A DNA stretch of 64,000 nt, taken from positions 33,874,017 to 33,938,016 of the forward strand of contig NC_052518.1 of the NCBI RefSeq assembly GCF_014356525.2. Reading direction: 5' to 3'. The stretch comes from Nilaparvata lugens. Its lineage: Eukaryota; Arthropoda; Insecta; Hemiptera; Delphacidae. A program made the translations under genes and the position numbers. Shown here piece after piece: positions 1 through 10,300 of this stretch (position 1 is the stretch's first letter; every line of letters starts with the position of its first letter). Below the pieces are notes generated by a model. That model did no database searches, was not told the DNA's origin, and worked only from the letters and a program-made list of their open reading frames with translations.

Positions 1-771
1 ATGCAATTACTGGATTGATGGATTTGGTGGGTGTAGTTGGTGATAGGACTGGTAAAGGAGATGGAAGAATCAGTGATAGGACAGGTTTTACAGCGGGGGC
101 GTTTGTAAGGTAGGGTACCAGGTGGAGTTGGGATTTCATCAGAGGTGAGTGATTTGTTTTTACTGAAAATTTTCTTGAGGTTGGGTGGTTGCTTATAAAT
201 GAGGGTGGGTGGTTGCTGGAAAAGGTGTTTGGTAGAGGGATTGGAGGAGACGACATGGAACATATCTTTAAGGACAGGTTTGAGGTTTTCAATTCCAGGG
301 AAGTAGGTGGTACAGAGCTTTGGAGTTTGTGGGATTTGGGATTTTTTTTTTGGTTGGATTAGTGTCAGTTTTGGAGGAGATTTGTTTCTGTAACAACCGT
401 TCAGGATAGTTACATTTCAGGAGGGATTGGTGGAGTTTTTTGAGGTACTGGTCAAGGTGGTGGGGATCACTGCACATTTTTTGGCCTCGGATTGAGAGGG
501 AAAGTGGGAGGGATCTTTTGATGTGGTAGGGATGGCAACTCTCAAAGTGTAGGAACTGTTGAGTATGGGTGGATTTGGTGAAAGTATTGGTGGATAAGGC
601 ATTGGAGTTGGAAAGTATTACGCTGACATCTAGGAAGTTGATGGAGGATTCAGAGATATTCCAGGTGAAGGAGATAGAGTAGTTGGAGTTGAGTTGATTG
701 AGGAAGTGGGAGAGGGTATCATGTCCATGAGGCTATATGAGGAATATGTCGTCAATGAAACGGAGCCATAT
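1..771 (-). pseudogene. Old Penelope-like element relic, RT C-terminal half
   Basis: On the minus strand, broken frames read IWLRFIDDIFLI (RT motif with the catalytic DD), NSNYSISFTWNISESSINFL and THTQQFLHFESCHPYHIKRS, all typical of the second half of Penelope-like reverse transcriptases. Stops and frame shifts are present, including a TAG just after FIDDIFLI. The C-terminal part runs off the left edge. It was interrupted by the younger element at 784-3043. Confidence 0.75.
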
Positions 772-783
772 CAGGGGGATAGG

Positions 784-910
784 AATATAAATATAAAGAA
801 AATAATTAAAAATCTCAGTACCCTTTTTTTAAAAAATATTTTATCACGACATGTTTCGGTCAATTATGCCATTTTCAAGTGATATGAATTAAATAAATAA
901 ATACTAATGG
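784..910. repeat. Left inverted terminal repeat of the Penelope-like element
   Basis: 127 bases matching the reverse complement of 2883-3010 with only a few differences (for example the length of a T/A run near the middle and one CACGACATG/CATGACATG change). Confidence 0.88.
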
Positions 911-1054
911 AAGACTAATATAAATTTAGATAACAAAGTGTATGTCATGAAAGAACAACTGATGGAAGTGGAAACGTCTATAAGAAAGAAAGAAAGAGAG
1001 GATCAAAATGTATAAAGAACAAATTTCATAAATGCAATTGAAAAAGGAAATAAT

Positions 1055-2812
1055 ATGAGTAGAAATAAAATTTTTGAAAGATCCAAAGAAGATATGGAAC
1101 TGGTGGAATCCATTTCAAACAAATTGAAGAATGAGGATGCCATTATCACAAAAGCAGACAAAGGAATTACCACAGTTATCATAAAACAAACAGATTATAA
1201 TGATAAAGTAGAGAAATTCATTAGAGATAACAAATTTGAAAATTTAACAAAAGATCCAACTCTTGAATATAGTAAAAATATAAATAATATCATATCCAAA
1301 TGTAAATCAATCTCCAGAGCAGAACAATTCAAAATGAAAATGATAAATCCTTTATCTCCAATGTTCAGAGGCCAACCAAAAGTACATAAGGTTGGAATAC
1401 CAATAAGGCCAGTAGTAAATTACCGTAATGCTCCTGCATATAAAGTTTGCAAATATTTGAATAAAATTCTACCTCAAAAGACAATAATGACAGAAAACCA
1501 TAGTATAAAAAACACATATCAGTTAGTTCAAAAAATTAAAGATATAAAAATTCCAAATGATGCTATTTTCCTAGCATTTGATGTAACCAACATGTACACT
1601 AGTATTCCAACAGATGAAACAATTAGTATTCTGAAACAAAATTTGATAGATAATAATATTAATAATGATGAAATAGAAGATCTAATAGCATTGACAACAG
1701 TATGTGTAGATCAAAATTATTTCAAATTCAATGAGAAAAATTACAAACAAAAGGAAGGTTTGGCGATGGGATCTCCTTTATCAGGTTATTTGTCTAACAT
1801 ATACATGAACAATTTAGAAAAATCTAAAATAATGAATGATAATAATCCTCTAAAGAAAAATATTATTTATTGGCACAGATATGTTGATGATATAATATGT
1901 CTGTATAATAATGAAGATTTTGAATTATATTTAAATTCTATATCACCTTCTATAAAATTTACAATGGAAGCTCAAGAACATGAAATAAATTTTCTTGATT
2001 TAACGATTAGTATGAAAGATAACAAACATGATTTTAGCATTTATAGAAAACCCACACATACAGATTGTATTATTCCTAGAGATTCAAATCATCCTTGGCA
2101 ACAAAAAATTTCAACTTTCAATGCAATGATATATAGGCTAATAAATATTCCCATGTCAAAATATAATTATAGAAAAGAGAAGAAAATAATAAAATATATG
2201 GCAATAACAAATGGATATAATACCAAAACTATTGATAGAATGATTTACAAACAAAAAGGAAAATTAATACAGAATAGAACTCAAAATAATCAAGGAAATG
2301 TAGGAAATAAAGAATATATTTGTGTTCCATATAACACAAAATTTAATAAAGCTATAAGAAAAACCTTCACAAAAAATAAATTCATTCTAGGTTATAGGAC
2401 AAGAAAAAATGCATTCGAACTGATAAAAAAGAAATCAAATTTAAATGTACAGCAAGATAAGTTTAAAAAATCTGGAATCTATGAACTTAAATGTAGTGAT
2501 TGTGACAAATTCTATATCGGGCAAACGGGTAGAAATTTCCATATCAGGTTTCGAGAACATATCCAAGCACTAAAATCTAAAAATTATACACAAAAGTCGG
2601 CATTTGCTGAACACTTGATAGATTCAGGCCATAATTTTACAGATATAAATTCCAATATGAAAATACTTAATTATGGTAATAAAAGTCAAAAACTGAATGT
2701 CAAAGAAGAATTTCATATTTATAAAGCAGCAAAATTAAACAGAGATAAAATAATAAACTTGATCCAATTAGACACCAATAACCCCATTTTTGATAGAATC
2801 ATGCGAATTTAA
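1055..2812 (+). CDS. Penelope-like reverse transcriptase/GIY-YIG endonuclease
   Basis: The 585-residue ORF has no internal stops. The N-terminal KADKG (about 33-37) precedes the RT domain: FDVTNMYTSIP (about 174-184), GLAMGSPLSGYLSNIYM (235-251), the catalytic YVDD (276-279), and INFLDLTIS followed by IYRKPTHTDC. A C-terminal GIY-YIG nuclease follows: GIYELKCSDCDKFYIGQTGR (about 474-493) with FREH. These enzymes copy the element RNA and nick the target. Penelope proteins can be longer (around 800 residues). The in-frame upstream sequence hits a stop before another ATG, so this start is kept. Codon use is very A-rich. It may still be functional. Confidence 0.92.
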   Translation: MSRNKIFERSKEDMELVESISNKLKNEDAIITKADKGITTVIIKQTDYNDKVEKFIRDNKFENLTKDPTLEYSKNINNIISKCKSISRAEQFKMKMINPLSPMFRGQPKVHKVGIPIRPVVNYRNAPAYKVCKYLNKILPQKTIMTENHSIKNTYQLVQKIKDIKIPNDAIFLAFDVTNMYTSIPTDETISILKQNLIDNNINNDEIEDLIALTTVCVDQNYFKFNEKNYKQKEGLAMGSPLSGYLSNIYMNNLEKSKIMNDNNPLKKNIIYWHRYVDDIICLYNNEDFELYLNSISPSIKFTMEAQEHEINFLDLTISMKDNKHDFSIYRKPTHTDCIIPRDSNHPWQQKISTFNAMIYRLINIPMSKYNYRKEKKIIKYMAITNGYNTKTIDRMIYKQKGKLIQNRTQNNQGNVGNKEYICVPYNTKFNKAIRKTFTKNKFILGYRTRKNAFELIKKKSNLNVQQDKFKKSGIYELKCSDCDKFYIGQTGRNFHIRFREHIQALKSKNYTQKSAFAEHLIDSGHNFTDINSNMKILNYGNKSQKLNVKEEFHIYKAAKLNRDKIINLIQLDTNNPIFDRIMRI

Positions 2813-2882
2813 ACCCAAAATTTACAGTCCTAGTTCATAAAAACATATGAATACACTAACATATGATCAAAATAAGAGTTTT

Positions 2883-3010
2883 CCATTAGTATTTATTTAT
2901 TTAATTCATATCACTTGAAAATGGCATAATTGACCGAAACATGTCATGATAAAATATTTTTTAAAAAAAAGGGTACTGAGATTTTTAATTATTTTCTTTA
3001 TATTTATATT
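2883..3010. repeat. Right inverted terminal repeat of the Penelope-like element
   Basis: Reverse complement of 784-910. It is followed by the 33-bp tail 3011-3043 and then the 12-bp target duplication. Confidence 0.88.
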
Positions 3011-3055
3011 ACAAGTAGCCCTATACAGGAAAGAGATAAATAACAGGGGGATAGG

Positions 3056-3423
3056 GTTTGTTTGGAAAGTGAATCCTGTTCAAGGAGGCCCATGAATAGG
3101 TTTGCAAAGGATGGTGCCATCATCACCAAAGCTGACAAAAGCTCAACTGTAGTCTTTTCATCACCAAAGCTGACAAAAGCTCAACTGTAGTCTTACTGAA
3201 CACCACAGATTACATCAATGAAGCCAAGAATAAGTGTTTTCTTTTTATGTCTCATGTCTCCTGTTTTAATTCATATTACAAACTTTAAAGTTTCAGTTGA
3301 GAAAAAATAACTGCAGTCTTCTCGGTTGAGAAAGGAGACTCAGTCTCCGAAAATTTCCCCTCATTTCTAATGTAAGTTTTTAAGTGTTTTCAATCTATTT
3401 ATATTGTGTCTCCTGTTTTAATT

Positions 3424-3459
<36 letters not shown>

Positions 3460-4066
3460 ATATATATATATTCTGTCATGAAAATATTATAGATGGAATT
3501 AGGATTTTCTTTAAATAATAATTAAAATATTATAATTTGAAAATAGAAGCGGTAGGCTAAATGTGAAAGAGTTTCATTTTACACAGAAACACAATTAAAT
3601 AGGAATAAAATAACGAAAATGAGTCAATTTGATTTAGACAACCCCACTTTCAGTGAAGTTTTGCAGTTCATGAAACTAAATCATACAGATGATTATCATA
3701 AGAACATAGACTGAATCTAGCATAAATTCAATGTTGTTTGTAAATTTTTTTTAGTAGTGGGACAATATTAATAATATCAGGATCACAATTTTATTGTAAA
3801 TGACAATCTCTCTCCACGATTTCAATATCATCGAATTATAGACAGTGGTTGGTGCATGAATCCGTGTTACAGAACTACTGTTCGAAAAGTACTATAAAAA
3901 AATAATTAAGAAATAGATTTGAGAAATCTTTGAGAAAATAACTGTTTTGGAATTAATTGAAAAACTGTAGGGCTAATACAAACAATAGTCTATAGTAAAC
4001 AGAAAACAAACTGTGTTGTCAGGAAACTGTGTCATAACAAGTGTTTAGAAGAAATGTTATAATCAC
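3056..4066. other. Talin intron: second Penelope relic fragment, small duplications, (TA)n
   Basis: 3056-3090 on the minus strand continues the broken relic across the insertion (QTNPIPLIW joins IWLRFIDD at the duplicated target). On the plus strand, 3093-3235 encodes KDGAIITKADKSSTVV and TTDYINEAKNKCF, an RT N-terminal region in the opposite direction, so at least two old copies meet here. A stretch of about 38 bases (3119-3157) is tandemly repeated next to itself. (TA)n lies at 3426-3472. Nothing else is recognised up to exon 14. Confidence 0.6.
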
Positions 4067-4348
4067 CTTGGCACATGCGACAAGTTGGGATGTAGATAAA
4101 GCACACTGAGTGGCAGCAACTATGACTTTGTTCTGTTGATCAGGAGGCATGGTACTAGCGATTGACTTGGCTTTCAGAACCAGGGCAGCTGTTGTATTAG
4201 CTACCGCCTTTGCAAGTCCCAGGAGTGTATCTTGAAGATCCCTTGACTCATAATTTTCTTCGCCGATTTCTGTGAGTACCCTGTGAGATGCTTCACCTAC
4301 TCGGCTTGCAGCGTTCAGTAGATTTTGTCTCGGTTTCAGCATAATGTC
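4067..4348 (-). CDS. rhea: Talin exon 14: residues 648-741 (rod R2); last exon in window
   Basis: Acceptor AAATTTAG, then DIMLKPRQNLLNAASRVGEA and, after two more helices, AATQCALSTSQLVACAK, which closes R2 in other talins. Phase 0 at a GTGATT donor. The next rod exon must lie left of position 1, because nothing talin-like is found in 1-4066. Confidence 0.95.
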
Positions 4349-7300
4349 CTAAATTTTTACCAAAGTGTGAGTAAAATCTAGCAATTTGTGATTCTTAGCA
4401 TAAAAATATTGTTTTCATCAACAATATAATATATTACTACTATGCATAATATTATTGAATATTATTATATGTAATGTAAAAATATAATGATAAATAGATA
4501 GGATAGAAGTCATACATAGCCAATTGTTCGATGCCTATGTGATGATGTAACAGTTACTGTATAAATACTCTGTTATCCAAATTGATAGCTAGATAAGTTA
4601 CAGTCATCGTAATATGACAATTTTCTATGAAAGTTTTTTTATTTTATTGGCGCACTAGATAAAAGTTCAGATTCAACAATCAGAAGAACGGACAATATTG
4701 CATGAAATTAATGCTGAAAAATAAGAATAATAAATTATAGCTATTCCTATTTCCTCTGTTGCCTATATTTGCGACTTGCAGAAGTCTTAAAAAGATTTAA
4801 TAGCATTTATTTGGTTTGCGTTCAATGGTGAGATTCAATTTAAAATGTCAAAATTCCTTGTACATAACATTGATGTTTCACATTCAATAAATTCAGACTG
4901 TTCAGATTCATTTCAGTCTTCATGTAAGAAATCATGTTTTTTTTAGAAACTCTACTAACTGTGTAATGTTAATAAATATGTCGGCTAGTATTAGCATGTT
5001 TTAATAGGCTTAAACAGACGTAATAGCTATTTATGTATTAAGAGCGTAATGCGCGACTTTATCGCTCGCGCAAAACAGTTATCACGCGACGCGAAGCGAT
5101 AAAGAAGCATTACGCGCGAATTACATACAAATTTTTTTCTACAACTGCCCAAACCTGTTAAATTACTTATATCGGCGGAGTTACAATTACCGACTTTTTA
5201 GGTTAGGATCTGACTTTTTGGCGAGCTGCTTACAATCAGCTGATTAGGAAGCGTAAAGAAACTCTTCTGCGCATGCGCGAATGATTTGGGAGCGTAAATC
5301 TACTGCGCATGCGCGGATGGTTAGCGAGCGAAAAAGTAGATTCTCCTCAGAAATAAGCTGTTTTACGAGGAGAATTGAGTGTGTAAATTCTTTCTTTACG
5401 CAGTTGCAGAAAAATATTTTTTCATGATTGTTTATAGGCACAATAAAACTTGTTTCTATTCTTATCACCTCTTTAGCTTCGGGTTCAGCAGCCTTTAGCA
5501 GATCACTGAAGGCACTGCAGAGCTTTCTGGCAGCGTCCAATAGTTTATCGCCGGAAAGATCATCATCCATCAAAGCGGCAAGCATACGGACTCCCCTCGA
5601 CATTTCCGGCAGGTTACTTGTTATAGTTGTAATGGCGGCTCCCACAGCTGTATGGTCTACTTTGTCTGCTGGGCCTGCACAAAGCATAAAAGCAAAAATT
5701 AATTCCTGAGCTCGCATTGATAAAATTCATCAACAATATTTTATATCCTGTATAATAAATGGAGAACGAATTTCAAATAATATTATACTAGTAGTTCTGT
5801 GGAAAGTAGACCTCACGCAGTTATCTTGAACAGGATGAGTTACGTTGGCCGGACATTTATTTAAAGAGCTAATAAAAAATATTGTGTACTCCTTTGGTCT
5901 AGGATTACTACCAACAAGTAGGCTACTGTACAAATGAGAGTATCCAAGAGAGCGACACGGTTCTCTGAGTAGAAATTGACCAGCAATCTTTATCCTTCTG
6001 AGTAAAAATTAGTTCAAGATTATAGATCTATTTAAATTACAATAGAAATTCAAAGTAATTTATCAGCACTCAGCACTAAAGTGCTGATTTTTTATCTTTA
6101 TAGCTCCACAATTCCTCAATATTTCTCCAATGGTTAGAGATTAATTCCTTGTCAAACTAAGTTCCTACAATTTCTTATAAGAAAATTAATCGTTAAGGGA
6201 ATCGTACATTAAAATAGATGCCTATAGATAAGAAGGTGCTGTCAATTGACAAGATAGCAAACTGAGAGTTGTTTAAGTAAATAGTTTACCTGATGTGAGT
6301 GTAACAACTTGAGCAGTGGCAGCATTCATAGCGGCTAATTGCGAGCTCACATTTTGTTTGTTGGTGTCCAGTGTCGTCTCTTTCCATTTTAGAGATGCCT
6401 GCAACAAAATTAATCTTCACAATACCATTCCAGCTATAGGGAGTTTTATTTCAAACTGTCAGCGTTCCTTATAAATAACGCTCAATGTTTACCATTGTTT
6501 ACCATTCAAACAATTCTGCTTGAAATTGGTATCAATATAATCAATAGCGTCAAAAATTTACTAATTTACCATTCAAACAATTATGCTTAAAATTAGTATC
6601 AATATAATCAATATCGTCAAAAATTTGAAGCTTAACCGATATTATCTCAACAAATTCGTTTGATATTCCTCAAATTGGTTCAGTTTTTGTGGTTACTTGC
6701 CTTTAATTGGATCAAGTTTCCCCAAAATATGGCTTTTGTAATATCAAATTAATTACATGGGATGCAGTAGAATGCATATTTTGGATAACAATATATATGT
6801 ATTCAAAAATGCTTAATTTCAACTGCTTGTACTGTCAAATATAGACAAGTCTTGATGATTTCTTGTTACATACAAAACTGCGATTTATATTATAAACTCA
6901 CGATTTGTTCAATAAACAGTTTATGCATGAAACGGCTAGAAAGATTTCGAATAGAGTTGAAGAAAGAGCTGTTTAAGTACGGCTTTATTCCGAAAGAGCC
7001 GTTTAAGTACGGCTTTATTCCATTAGTCCATCTAAATAAAAATAACTCCAAAGTTCAAATTAATTTATTGATGTGGATAGGTCAACCGATTTGAACAGAT
7101 AGCATTCAATCGGATGGCATTCAATTTAAACTGAGACATATTGATAAGTTTAAAAAGCTTAAAATAGTCCTTACTGGATCAGTGCCGAGTTCTGGAATTT
7201 CAGCCTTGGTGATAAGTTCTTTTTCGACCGTAGTGATAACTTGATGTCCAGCGCTGATTGTGCCTAACAGAGCCTGTTGAGGTTCTGACAGTATACTTGT

Positions 7301-10300
7301 CACCTGCGTCTGTTGGACCTGTTTTGAAAATCATATTTCCGAATAAAAAAATGCACTTTCACAATAAAAATTGATAACAGAATAATATATATGTTAACTA
7401 GCCACACTGAATTGGCACATAAAGTTTGTCACTGAATAATATCTAAATAAATTTTATTCGTGAGATGAATAGATTATAATTGTTTCGAATAATAATAGAA
7501 ATTATTGATATTTTGCTTCAACTGGATGAATACTGGAAAAAGAATGACTTGACTCTTGCATAACTTTTTATTTGATAACGTGGCGAAGTTTGAACAGTAA
7601 TTTCCACTCTACCACTTAACCACGCTGTTGTTAATGCACTGTGGAAATACGCTGATGGAACTCGAAAAATGTTTTTAACACATTTGAACTGCACTAACTT
7701 GAAAATTAACATATAATATGAACATGATTAAGGTTGTTTACCAAGAATATAAATTTTTCACCATTGGAGAAAATCAAACTGTATCATACATTCGAATAAA
7801 CAACTTTATAACCATGCAAGTATGGGATGTTTTTAAAATAAATTGGAAAATTTTGATTTATGGATTGTTTCAATTCTGGTGGTATTAAAGTTGATAGAAA
7901 AGCAACAAACTATAGAAGTCTAGAAGTTTCAAATACCATATCAATTGAATGTGTCGTTTGAACACATGATTCAATGAAGAATTGAGTTGTGTAAGCAAAT
8001 CTAGTCTTCTTATTATTTTAATGAGTAAAAAACAACATTATTCTATTTCAATCTAATAATAGATTTCTGGGATTTTTTGCTCAACTACTTCAATAAATTC
8101 AATGAGTAGATTTCAACAATTTTCAAATCAATATTGCAAAGGGCCAATAGCAAAATTCTGCTTAGATAAGCAGAAACTAGAAAGTTATCGATTCTATTGA
8201 AGTACGTACTCGACTCCAGAAGTAGTTGTCATCATCTTAAAGACGATAAATGTCAGCGTGAAACAAGAACCAAAACATAATTAGATCAATTTAATTTACA
8301 AATAAAGTTATATTTACTTTATCAAGCTGCGCGGTTTGCACATCTACTCTGGAAAAATATGTCAGAATGTCACTCTAATGCCTAAATATTTTTAGGCGTT
8401 TATAGACTTTTATGTACATTATTGTTCAGTCACTCTGTACATTTTTATTATGCATGGATGCGCTTCATTATGCATAGTTTTGTGCATAAAATCGTTATAT
8501 AATAATAATTATTATTATATTCTACAATAAATTTCTCAGAAAATTTGTGTTTGTCTACCAACCCACCCATTCAGAGTCTGATCTGTCTGTGGACTATACT
8601 AAATGATGATACATTACACAATATTGAAGTTTGAATTGAATTCTAATTAATTTAGTTCAATTTTCCAAGCATATTTTTTAATGTTTAATCAGTTTTATGT
8701 ACTCGTATATTGAAGTATGAAATTATACTCAACATTTTTTTATTGCGGATGATGCCCACATAAGCTTTTTTGCTTGTTCGTGGGTAATAGGAAGAGCAAG
8801 GATGATTTTGATGAGATGACCAAGCTTCCAGGCCTACCGGTAGGATTCGAACCCACGACCAGGTATCGCTAGCAGACTGAAGGGTGCAACGCCTTAGTCG
8901 TCTCGGCTATCCTGGCCGGCATAAATCTCATTTAAATTTTAATTTATTGTGAGGATTGCAGAATTAAGTGTATAAATGAACGAGTCAAAAATCAACAATG
9001 AATCAATTAGGTACCGAAATTGAGTAGGTGCGTCAGGTACGAGGGTCATTCAATAAGTAACGAGACAAATTAACAATTTTCATAAACGCCTAAATTGATC
9101 TATATGAAACTTTCAGGATATAAAGTTGACAACCTTTCGAAGACATCTGATCAGTTGTTTCACCGTATTTCATAAACATAATCGCAAATTGACTCATTTA
9201 ACAATGGCCAGTCCGCTTGAGAATTGCACCGTGGAAGAACAACGTGCTGTAATCAGATTTTTAGTCGCTGAAGGTGAGAAATCCACAAAAGAATTTAAAA
9301 AGTGTACCGATGCCATTGTTTGAATTGTTCCAACGTTTACAAATGGGTAGAAGAGTTTCCAAGTGGTCGTACAAAAATTTGTGACCAGTCAAAGTTGAAA
9401 CTTCCTCTCTCGAATCTCGAATTTATTCGTTAATTCGGGACAATAGGCGAATCACTGTTGAATCACTCTCTCGAATCTCGAATTTATTCGTTAATTCGGG
9501 GCAATAGGTGAATCACTGTTGAATTCATAAGTGAAAGAGTAAAAGTGAGTGTTGGAACTGTCCATGACATTATTCACAACAAGCTGCAGTACAACAAAAG
9601 TTGTGCAAGATGGGTATCCAGGAAACTCACGGACGCTCACAAAGAAACCAGGCTTCAGTCAACAGTTGAAAAGTCGGTATGCGACTGAAGAAGAATATTT
9701 TTCAAAAGAATTGAGACGTATGATGAAACATGGATCCACCACTATGAGCCAGATTGGCTCAAAACGACAGACAGTCAAATCTGATCACAGCACGTTGTTC
9801 TTCCACAGTGCAATTCTCAAAAGCGGACTGAGTCAACTGAATCAATTTGCGATTATTTTTACGAAATACCGTGAGACAACTGATCAGATGTCATCGAAAG
9901 GTTTCCAACTTTATGTTCTGAAAGTTTCATATGGATTAATTCATCCGTTTTTGAAAATTATTAAATTGTCTCGTTACTTATTGAATGACCCTCGTATATT
10001 AGTAGTTATGTATTATTTTCAGATAGGTTTGATATAACATATAATACTGTATGAATCAGTGATTAGCATTATCAATTGCCTCCATTAATAAATAACTGAA
10101 TAAATACATATTATTCTACTTGGTTATACTATTATAATTTGAAAGGAAATTGAAACAAGAAAGCGTCAATCATCGGTGTGATATTCAATTTGTACAAGAA
10201 TAAAATGATTTATGTTCAAATCAATTGAAACAAAAATATTAATAAAGGAGAAAAGGAAATAAAATTTGATAAGTGGCACAAATAATGTGATGGATATTGT

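Larger units (their letters stand above)
784..3043 (+). mobile_element. Penelope-like retroelement, apparently complete (2,260 bp)
   Basis: The element has inverted terminal repeats (784-910 and 2883-3010), a single long ORF (1055-2812) and a 33-bp unique tail (3011-3043). It is flanked by a 12-bp direct repeat, CAGGGGGATAGG, at 772-783 and 3044-3055, interpreted as the target-site duplication. Penelope-like elements are known for terminal repeats in either orientation with a short extension on one side, which is what is seen here. It sits in a talin intron inside an older relative. Confidence 0.88.

Noticed and set aside
5428..5709. Plus-strand 93-residue frame opposite talin exon 13
   Set aside because: Antisense shadow of a clear talin exon.
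9126..10037. Two plus-strand open frames as host genes
   Set aside because: They fall in the mariner element: one is its transposase start, the other a frame-shifted mixture of transposase and terminal repeat.
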